DNA from: R-RK-3 sp963842775
Lineage (GTDB): Bacteria; Pseudomonadota; Alphaproteobacteria; Rhizobiales; Rhodomicrobiaceae
Direction of reading: 5' to 3'
DNA: 64,000 nt
Assembly: GCA_963842775.1 (NCBI GenBank)
Contig: CAWJHQ010000010.1
Location: 1-64,000 of the forward strand
Part shown: piece after piece, positions 57,024 through 64,000 of the stretch
How the letters are laid out: every line of letters starts with the position of its first letter
Numbering within the stretch: the stretch's first letter is position 1
Made by a program: the position numbers and the translations under genes
Notes under the pieces: model-generated
Database searches by the model: none
Seen by the model: the letters and a program-made list of their open reading frames with translations, nothing else
Told to the model about the DNA's origin: nothing

Positions 57024-57802
57024 GGTCGGCCCTCCGCTCTGATTTTGCGATCGCGTGGATGACCTGAAACGGCGCGCGCTATGAGTGCTTTAGCGAGCAG
57101 GCCGGCGAAACGGGCGTTGGTGCTGGCATAGCGCCACCACATGCGCCCCGGTTCCTGATAGATGCGATAGAGCCATTCCAGGCCGCTCTTGCGCATTGAC
57201 GCGGGAGCGCGGCGCACATGTCCGGCGAGCACGTCAATGCTGCCGCCCACGCCCATGATGAAGGGAACATTGAGCACATCGCGATAGGCGTGCAGGAAGC
57301 GTTCTTTTTGCGGGGTCGGCATGCCGATGAACAGGCAATCCGCGCCGCTGGTCCGTATGGCGGTGACGATGTCCCGTTCGCTGTCGGCGTCGAAATAGCC
57401 GTCACGATATCCGGCGAATTCGAGACCGGGCCATCGCTTTCGGGCAGTCGCCACGGCGCGATGCAATACCTCCTGGCTGGCGCCGAGAAAATAGGGGCGA
57501 AAGCCTTGTTCGCCGCAGATCTTCAACAGCCGCTCCATGAGATCGACACCGGCCACGCGCTCCGGCACCGGAATGCCGAGTGCGCGGGCGGCCCAGACGA
57601 TGCCCATGCCGTCGATGCCGACGATGTGACTCTCGGCGATGTCGCGCCGGAGTTCCGGGTCCTGACGGGCTTTCACCAGCTTGGCGACATTGATTGCCAC
57701 ATGCTGGGTCAATCTCTTGGCCCGCATCGCATGGATCGCGCTGGAGACGGTTTCGTCGAAAGTGAGACTATCGATGGGAACGCCCAATAATTCTCTTCGC
57801 AT
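57020..57802 (-). CDS. WecG/TagA/CpsF glycosyltransferase
   Basis: About 260 residues. MRRELLGVPIDSLTFDETV at the start; catalytic-loop HIVGIDGMGIVWAARALGI; PYFLGASQEVLHRAVA; FIGMPTPQKERFLHAYRDVL; GVGGSIDVLAGHVRRAP. Family adds ManNAc(A) or a similar sugar to the undecaprenyl-linked acceptor, in line with wecB and wecC downstream. Start at 57802 (GGAAGAG upstream) rather than at 57907. Confidence 0.93.
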   Translation of the reverse strand: MRRELLGVPIDSLTFDETVSSAIHAMRAKRLTQHVAINVAKLVKARQDPELRRDIAESHIVGIDGMGIVWAARALGIPVPERVAGVDLMERLLKICGEQGFRPYFLGASQEVLHRAVATARKRWPGLEFAGYRDGYFDADSERDIVTAIRTSGADCLFIGMPTPQKERFLHAYRDVLNVPFIMGVGGSIDVLAGHVRRAPASMRKSGLEWLYRIYQEPGRMWWRYASTNARFAGLLAKALIARAVSGHPRDRKIRAEGRP

Positions 57803-58247
57803 ATCTCTTCCGTGGCTAAGTAGCCCGCTGAAAGGACCCTCCTGGCCTCGCGCTTCGGTGCACGAAAATTGACCAAGGTGTGCCGCTTCGATCGGACTAG
57901 TTTGCAAACGATTTTCTCCATGGCGGCACGAACCGCACCGTGACCACCAATCGAGTTTTGATGCCCAGTGCCAAAAATCTGTCTACGGATAATCCAATTG
58001 ATTGAGGGATGGCCGCCTCTCGTCTTCGCGGGTGACGCGGCATGCTATGACCGGGGTGGGTGCGGATGCTCTGGCGGACTCATGAATGGAGAGAGCCGCA
58101 TTGCCGATGCCCCGGGCATCGCCTTCGACAGGTATGCTGCGTGAACGGTCCAGGTTGATTTTCACCATCAGCGGATCGCAGGCGCCGGCAGACGAACGCT
58201 GGACAGCAATGTGTGATCGACTCTGGTACAATTCCTGCCAATACATA
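57803..58247. other. Intergenic region
   Basis: About 445 bases between the glycosyltransferase start and the end of the glycosylphosphotransferase gene. An open frame at 57983-58258 (minus) lacks motif and ribosome site. Promoter of the wecG-wecB-wecC unit is expected here. Confidence 0.4.
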
Positions 58248-59876
58248 CTAATAAGCATTTCTAAATGATTTAAGAGAAAAAATTGTTAAGTATAATATAG
58301 AAATATCAAATAACATCGACCAATTATCGATATAAAATACATCGAACTCAACTCTTTTTTCCATCTTTTCCAATGTTTCTGTCTCGCCTCTGTAGCCGTT
58401 TATTTGACTCCAGCCGGTTATGCCGGGTTTAACATTGTGTCTTTTCGCGTATAAGCGGATTTTTTGCTCGAATTCGCCGTTGTGGGCGAGGGCATGAGGA
58501 CGAGGCCCGACCAGTGACATATGCCCGGCCAAGACATTGATGAGCTGGGGCAGTTCGTCGAGGTTGGTTCGGCGGAGGAAGGCGCCGATGCGGGTAATCC
58601 GCGCGTCGTTGCGGGTCGCCTGCCGGATAATCTGGCCATCGTCGAGCGTGGTCATCGTCCGGAATTTGAAGATGCGGAACTCGCCCTGATTGAAGCCGTG
58701 CCGGCGCTGGCGGAAGAAAACCGGCCCCGCCGAATCGAATTTGATCAGCGTGCCGATAATTGCGAATAGCGGCAGTGCGACAAGGAGCAGAATGGAACCC
58801 GCGATCAAATCGAAACCGCGCTTGAGGATCCGGTCCTTCAGAGTCAGCGGTGCGCGGGACAGCTTGATCGTCGGCAATGAGCCGACGCGGGCGGGACTGA
58901 GATGATGCGTCCAGGCTCCGGATGCGTCCGGAGCCAGATGGATCGTCGCTGGAACGACCGCAAGCCCTTCGACAAACGCCTTGATGCTGCCGCTCTCCGA
59001 CCAGGGCATGGAGATGACGATCTCGTCCAGGTCGGTGCTCCGGGCGATCTCCTCGACCGCGGCTATCGCCTCGCGGATATCGCGGCCTCTATCGGCGGGG
59101 TCGCCCGATATGCGCTCAGTCGCGGGAAACCTGACGGTTCCGACGATTTCGACGCCGCGCCCGTCGGTGCGGAGCCTCCGGGCGACATAGGCCACGCTCG
59201 CCGCGTCGCCGGCCACGACGATGCGTTTGCCGCCAAGGACGCCGTTATTCAGGCTGGCAGTCACCAAACGCGCCAGCAGCAGCCGGAACCCAAGCGCCAC
59301 AAGCACGCCGGCGAAATATTGCGCGATCATCGAGCCGCGCGAATAGAACTCGGTGGCGTGGCTGATGAACAGCGCGAATGCCAGCAGCAGATAGGCGGTA
59401 TTCCAATGGAGGAAGACGGATCGCAATTGCTCGCGCGGCAACGCCAGGCGCGTCATCGAGTAGTCACGGTTGAGGCCGCAAGGTACCGTGAAGATCGCGG
59501 CGAGCAACATGGTGGCGGCGAGATAGAAATCCGCGTAGGGCAGGTGCCCGATCGTGGCGCGGTGATACAGGTCGCCTGCGGAGAAGCTTGCGCCTGCCAC
59601 CAGCATGAATTCGAGACAGAGCGCGAGGACCGGCACCGTCCGGGCATTGAGCACTGCGGAGAGCCCGCGTTGCCGCGTGCTAAAATTGGAAACGGCGACT
59701 TTGCCGGGCTGTCCGTAATTCAGGATATGGGCGCTGTGGGGCGCATCGGACTTCAGCAATGCGGCGGGATTTTCCGGGCCGCCACCATTATGGACAATGG
59801 AGCGGGGAGCGAGCATTTCGCCGGCTTGACCCGCCGTCCCTTTGTTCGATTGAAAATGCGGCACAACTTCTCTCAT
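58248..59876 (-). CDS. Polyprenyl-phosphate glycosylphosphotransferase
   Basis: 542 residues. Initiates repeat-unit assembly by moving a sugar phosphate to undecaprenyl phosphate. N-terminal half: four to five membrane segments (LALCLEFMLVAGASFSAG; LLLAFALFISHA) and a CoA-binding-like domain (IVVAGDAASVAYVARRLR). C-terminal half: bacterial sugar transferase domain RGFDLIAGSILLLVALPLFA, FRQRRHGFNQGEFRIFKFRT, LRRTNLDELPQLINVL, SLVGPRPHA and VKPGITGWSQINGYRG. Start ATG at 59876 (MREVVPHF) two bases after the wzc-like stop. Confidence 0.94.
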   Translation of the reverse strand: MREVVPHFQSNKGTAGQAGEMLAPRSIVHNGGGPENPAALLKSDAPHSAHILNYGQPGKVAVSNFSTRQRGLSAVLNARTVPVLALCLEFMLVAGASFSAGDLYHRATIGHLPYADFYLAATMLLAAIFTVPCGLNRDYSMTRLALPREQLRSVFLHWNTAYLLLAFALFISHATEFYSRGSMIAQYFAGVLVALGFRLLLARLVTASLNNGVLGGKRIVVAGDAASVAYVARRLRTDGRGVEIVGTVRFPATERISGDPADRGRDIREAIAAVEEIARSTDLDEIVISMPWSESGSIKAFVEGLAVVPATIHLAPDASGAWTHHLSPARVGSLPTIKLSRAPLTLKDRILKRGFDLIAGSILLLVALPLFAIIGTLIKFDSAGPVFFRQRRHGFNQGEFRIFKFRTMTTLDDGQIIRQATRNDARITRIGAFLRRTNLDELPQLINVLAGHMSLVGPRPHALAHNGEFEQKIRLYAKRHNVKPGITGWSQINGYRGETETLEKMEKRVEFDVFYIDNWSMLFDISILYLTIFSLKSFRNAY

Positions 59877-59878
59877 CG

Positions 59879-62186
59879 TTAAGCGACCTTGTGAAAAGAT
59901 CCATATTCCGGATAGTTGCGGGCGAAATCGTCCTGCACGCGGTTCATCACGGCGCCGAGGATTTTGGCCTCGATCCCTGGGGTTTCCTGAAGGGCGGCTT
60001 TCACTGCGCTGCGGCTGGTCTGTTCGGATGCGACGATCAACGCGACGCCGTCGACCTGGTTGACGAGGAATCTGCGGATCGGCGACCGGCAGCAACGGCG
60101 AGGAGTCGATCAGGATCAGATCATAGATCGGACGCAACTCGCCGATCAGCCGGCCGAGTTCACGCGAGGCAAGCAGCGTCAACGCCTCCGACCCCGTGAC
60201 GCGATTGACGCCGGCTATCAGATGCAGTTCGGTATTGTGGTCGCGCACGACCGCGTCATTCAGGCTGCATTTGCCCTTGACGAGACTGACGAGACCGGGT
60301 GAAGGGGGCAAGCCGAACATGGTCGCCACGCTGGGACGCCGCAGATCCGCATCGATGAGCAGAACACGCTCGCCATACATGGCCGCGGCACGCGCCAGAT
60401 TGGCGGTCACGGTGGATTTGCCTTCACCCGGAAGCGCCGAGGTGACGAGAATGACAGACATTTGCCGCTCATGCGCAGCTTGCCGCAAAGCGAAGCGAAG
60501 CGAATGAATGCTTTCCGCGAAGGGCGAATTGGGCTCTCTGACGATCTGCTCCGCTAGCCGGCGGTTCTCTGCGACGCCGTTGTCGGGAACCAGCCGGGTG
60601 AGCTTCGTCGGAACGGCACGTGGCGTCACCGCATCGGGTCGTCTCACGGATCGGATCGTGCTCGTCACCACCAAGGGGATGGCCGCGAGCGGCTTCAGCC
60701 CGAACGCCGTTTGCAGCTCGCTGGCGTTGCGGAATCCTTCGCTCATCACGCCGCGCACGAGGGCGAGGAAAATACCGATGCCGAGACTGGCAAAGAGTCC
60801 GAGGCCGATCATCAGGCCCTTGCGGGGGAAGCCGGGGGCGTGCGGTGCAACGGCGGCGGATAGAATGCGCGAATCCGGCATTTGCATATTGAGTTGCGCA
60901 GCGGTTTCCTTCGCCCGCGCCAGGAACGCTTCGAACAGGGCGCGGTTCGCTTCTGCCTCACGCTCCAATTCGCGCAGCTTCACGGCCTTCTGATTGTATT
61001 CCGTCGCGCTTACCTTCAACTCGTCGAGGCTGGCGCTGAGGGAGGCCTGACGGCTTTTCGCCATCTGAAGTTCGGTGCGGGCGCTGGAGACGATTCTGTC
61101 CAGCTCCTCCTGGATTTGCTTGGTCAGATTTGAAAGCTCTGCCTGAATGCTGATGACCTGCGGATGGCGGGGGCCGTATCGCGTCGTCAATTCCGCTCGC
61201 TTGCGCGCAACGTCGGCATGTTGATTGCGCAGATTGGCGAGAACCGCGGATTGCAGGATGTCGGGTGAGGCTGCGGCCGATTTCAGCTTGTCGGCATTGA
61301 CTTCCTTGAGCTGCGCGTACTTGGCCTCCGCTTCGGCGACGTGCGCGCGGGCCATGACGAGTTGCTCATTGAGCTGAGAAATATTCCGGTCCGCCAGATT
61401 CTGACCATTCGTATTGAATAATCCGGCCTCGGCCTTGTACTGTTCATAGGCGTTTTCCGAGGTCTTGAGGCGCGTCCGCAGCTGCTCCAATTCCTCGTTC
61501 AGCCATCGGGTGGCCTTGAGCGTCGCTTCGTTCTTGCCGCCGACCTGATCCTCCAAATAGAATTCGGCAATCTTATTCGCCAATTCGGCGGCCTTGGCGG
61601 CGCTGGGGGACCAGACGCTCAGATCGATGACATAGGTGAGATTGCGCCTTTTGGCGCGCACGCGGCGCTGGAGTGCCTCGACGACGCTGTCGAACCGATC
61701 CGCCCGCGCCGCCTGTTCGGAGCCGCCAAAGACGGATTTCAACGGCGAAATCAGCAGCCATTTCAGCCAGCCGAAAAGGCCGCCTGGCGCGCTGGTGAAT
61801 TCCTTGTCCTGGTCGAGGCGAAGATGTTCCGCGACCCGGCGAAGCACGCCGGGCGAGGCGACCATCTCGGCTTCGCTCTCTATGGCGCCGTTGTCCGTTC
61901 CCGGCCGGCCGATCACTTCCTGATCCTTGAGGATCTGTGTCTTGCGGCTGTCGACGAGAATTGTCGTGGTCGCCATATATTGCGGAGTGAGGCCGAAAGT
62001 GACCACGCCGGTGATGAGCGAGACGCCGACAAGCGTCGTCACGCCGATGACCCGCATGTTGCGGCGCAAATTGCCGAGGATCGCCGAGAGCGCCTCGCGC
62101 TCGCTCTCGATAGGGCTTGGCGCCTGCGCCTGGGGAGGCGCAGCCATAGCAGGCTGACGGTTCCGTTCAGTATTGTGCGGTAACAT
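59879..62186 (-). CDS. Wzc/ExoP-like polysaccharide co-polymerase with tyrosine kinase domain (one frameshift)
   Basis: About 769 residues when repaired. Wzz-type periplasmic domain with membrane segments at ~45-65 and ~450 and long coiled coils between; then a BY-kinase domain with Walker A SALPGEGKSTVTANLARAA, Walker A' LLIDADLRRPSV and Walker B LILIDSSPLLPVAD. The frame breaks at 60069-60070 (one extra base); repaired, it continues ILVNQVDGVALIVASEQTSR and ends YPEYGSFHKVA. No dense C-terminal tyrosine cluster is seen. Controls chain length and export. Start is either at 62186, overlapping the outer-membrane gene, or at the MAAPPQ ATG (62147). Confidence 0.92.
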
Positions 62187-63450
62187 TTAACATCACCAGA
62201 TGTCGATCAAAGGAAAAATCAACGTTGTTTGAATTTCTTTCAAAATAACTGTATTTAAGACCAAAGCTGCAATAAGCGTTCATCATGTAATCAATTTGAG
62301 TGCCAATATGAAGGACGTCGTCTTCGCGGTTGCTGCCGGCAAAATCTTCGTTTGTGTAGGAGCCTTCCACTGTGGCGATGAGGTTGCGCCGGAGCTCATA
62401 ATCCACGCGCGCGCCGACGGTCAGATCGATCCGGGCTTCCTGATCTTGCGCCGCCAGCTCCGCGACCTGACGGGAGCCGAATAGCGAAACCGTCATCAGC
62501 GGCGTCATGAGCCAGTTGAGATTGGCCTTGGTGGAAAGCCCATCCGCATTCGGGATCAGCGGATTGCTGTAATTCTGCTGGAGATAGCCCAGGTCGACAG
62601 AGCCGAAGAGCATCGAGGTGAGCAGGAATTCAAGGCCCGCCCGCGCGTCATAGCCTTCCGAGTCCCTGTCGAGGCTGCCTGTCCCCTCATAGTCCCGGCG
62701 GTTCACCTTGAGCAGCGAATAGGCGCGATAGCCGGGCGAAATCTCGTAGAACGGTTTGACGCTGGCGGTAATGATCGTGCCATCGCGAAAGCCTTGTTCG
62801 AGCGGCGCGCCGGAGAAGGTCTCGCCGTCCTCGAAGGCGAGCGAGCGGACGCCGCCGCCGACCGCCACGCCGAGCCGGTTGAAGGTCTTGGTGACGGTCG
62901 TTTCGGCGCGCAGGTCGCGATAGGCGATCGGCTTTGCCGCATCGGGTACGGTTATGGAGCTGCCGCGCGCCTCGAATTTGCGTGCGGCTTCGAAAAGCGT
63001 GTCGAGCCTGACATCCGTCGTGAGCTGGCGGGCCGAGGTGAGGCGGGCATGCGCTTCGGTGCGGTTTTCGCTGTCGAAACTCTTATATTGGCGATGGCTG
63101 GCGCCGAGATCGAACGTATGTTTGACCGCTTCGCTGTCGCTGCTGATGCGCAATTCCGGTGCGAGTACCAGCGCCATGTCCTCGGCGGCATTTTGCGACG
63201 AAGCATAGATATTGCTGTCGAACTCCATCCCCGCGAGGACGCTCGGATAGAACATGATGCCTTCATAGGCGAGGCCCGTCGGATCCGCTTCCGGATGCTG
63301 CCTCTGCCGCACTGGTAGATTTGCGGACTCCGCATGATATTCGGCGCTAGAAGCCACTCCGGATGCAAGCATGCCGATGAGAGCAGCCAAAACGAGAAGC
63401 AATGCCGAAGCTTGCGCCGCGTCACCTTTCCAATTCGACTTGACTGACAA
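62167..63450 (-). CDS. Outer-membrane beta-barrel protein
   Basis: 427 residues. TTG start at 63450 with AAGGGGG upstream (SVKSNWKGDAAQ). Signal peptide LLLVLAALIGMLASGVASS. From about residue 50 the chain alternates polar and hydrophobic residues with aromatic ends of strands (VKPFYEISPGYRAYSLLKV; FGLKYSYFERNSNNVDFSF), and ends ..LNVTAQY, with a terminal aromatic. Resembles the large beta-barrel proteins that accompany exopolysaccharide clusters of alphaproteobacteria. Likely export or outer-membrane scaffold role. Confidence 0.88.
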   Translation of the reverse strand: MSVKSNWKGDAAQASALLLVLAALIGMLASGVASSAEYHAESANLPVRQRQHPEADPTGLAYEGIMFYPSVLAGMEFDSNIYASSQNAAEDMALVLAPELRISSDSEAVKHTFDLGASHRQYKSFDSENRTEAHARLTSARQLTTDVRLDTLFEAARKFEARGSSITVPDAAKPIAYRDLRAETTVTKTFNRLGVAVGGGVRSLAFEDGETFSGAPLEQGFRDGTIITASVKPFYEISPGYRAYSLLKVNRRDYEGTGSLDRDSEGYDARAGLEFLLTSMLFGSVDLGYLQQNYSNPLIPNADGLSTKANLNWLMTPLMTVSLFGSRQVAELAAQDQEARIDLTVGARVDYELRRNLIATVEGSYTNEDFAGSNREDDVLHIGTQIDYMMNAYCSFGLKYSYFERNSNNVDFSFDRHLVMLNVTAQY

Positions 63451-63631
63451 GAATTCCCCCTTTTGCGGCGAGGACTGACTAAGTGGCCGATAAATCGTTT
63501 GGTCGCGGAATGACCTTCTTCGCCGTTCCAAGCGCTTCAAACTCAACCTTCCGACTCCTCCGACTTCAACCGCAGTCCCAATTCATTGAAATACTCAAAA
63601 ACAGAAAAATTAGAATCAATTATGACAATTA

Positions 63632-64000
63632 TTAAAAGTAACGTTCTGATATTTTAACGCTATCTCCAGGAAATATCGCGATATTTTCTTTGCGTAAATC
63701 GACAGTTATTTGATTTTTGTTTGTGCCGCGTATCACATGAAGCGTGTTTTCATTGGCGCGATAAGTGTATCCGCCGGCGATCGCAGCGACGTCTTGTGCC
63801 ATCATGCCCGGACGATATGGGTACTGGCCGGCGTTCTTGACTTCCCCGATGATGTTGATCGGCCGATAGTTCAAGACATCGACATTGACGCGCGGATTAC
63901 GGACAAAGCCGCCTTGGAGCGCTTCGACCAAATTCGCCTTGAATTCATCCACACCCAGGCCGGCGGCCTTCAACTCGCCTATGAGCGGGAAGGCGATATT
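63632..64000 (-). CDS. Wza/GumB-like polysaccharide export protein (5' end beyond window)
   Basis: The last 122 residues lie in the window; the frame stays open to the edge at 64000. Visible: IAFPLIGELKAAGLGVDEFK, the SLBB-like NYRPINIIGEVKNAGQYPYR and MMAQDVAAIAGGYTYRAN, ending VKISERYF. Outer-membrane export channel component of the same locus, probably first gene of the minus-strand group. There is no signal peptide in the visible part. Confidence 0.9.
   Translation of the reverse strand, partial: NIAFPLIGELKAAGLGVDEFKANLVEALQGGFVRNPRVNVDVLNYRPINIIGEVKNAGQYPYRPGMMAQDVAAIAGGYTYRANENTLHVIRGTNKNQITVDLRKENIAIFPGDSVKISERYF

Noticed and set aside
57983..58258. Small minus-strand open frame between glycosyltransferase and glycosylphosphotransferase genes
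   Set aside because: No motif, no ribosome site, and no similarity to a known class.
58248..62186. A single 1312-residue protein joining a Wzc-like kinase to a glycosylphosphotransferase
   Set aside because: A one-base indel at 60069-60070 removes the Wzc stop. In the correct frame Wzc ends at 59879 and the transferase has its own ATG at 59876.

Overview
The window is GC-rich DNA of an alphaproteobacterium, most likely order Hyphomicrobiales (Rhizobiales). The evidence is the set of chromosomal housekeeping genes (asd, leuB, leuD), an aqpS/arsI/arsC ars operon, a class GN sortase with its VIT/vWA target, and three intergenic palindromic elements (21466, 36416, 47228) of a type I associate with this order. 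I cannot assign a genus. No rRNA, tRNA, CRISPR array or insertion sequence was found.

Layout. 0.2-11.1 kb: AAA+ protein, asd, AbrB-type permease, leuB, a Cys-rich copper-storage-like protein, leuD and a Tat-exported transglutaminase-like protein. A low-GC gene remnant lies at 4.06-4.67 kb. 11.3-14.4 kb: arsenic operon arsR-arsI-arsC2-aqpS-arsC on the minus strand. 14.5-23.4 kb: small envelope and regulatory genes, including a sortase and its predicted substrate. 23.5-31.4 kb: a membrane patatin-like lipase, a ferredoxin-reductase-type flavoprotein, a periplasmic-binding-protein/pentameric ligand-gated ion channel fusion (27.9-30.3 kb), and an ARPP-1/DUF6569-like secreted protein. 31.7-32.9 kb: a divergent EF-Tu paralogue. 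33.2-36.4 kb: TetR regulator divergent from a Baeyer-Villiger-type monooxygenase and an SDR. 36.5-39.1 kb: a membrane protein with a signal-peptidase domain lacking the nucleophilic serine, and a secreted CHAT (caspase-like) protease. 39.2-47.2 kb: a probable catabolic locus for a guanidino compound (ureohydrolase and LysR on one strand; ABC importer, two SDRs, creatininase and a second ureohydrolase on the other). 47.4-64 kb: a curlin-repeat secreted protein, a GH5 glycosidase and an exopolysaccharide locus (flippase, ligase/polymerase, glycosyltransferases, ManNAcA-forming WecB/WecC, polyprenyl-phosphate glycosylphosphotransferase, Wzc-like, OMP and Wza-like proteins).

The window carries many single-base indels that split otherwise well-conserved genes: I count 24, of which 22 are one extra base and 2 are one missing base. 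They often fall in short homopolymers, and 11 of them lie between 43.0 and 46.1 kb. I saw no nonsense substitutions in the same genes, so sequencing or assembly error is the simplest reading. Broken genes are therefore given below as one feature over the whole repaired span. Several apparent long fusions (for example 58248-62186 and 45539-47230) are products of these indels.
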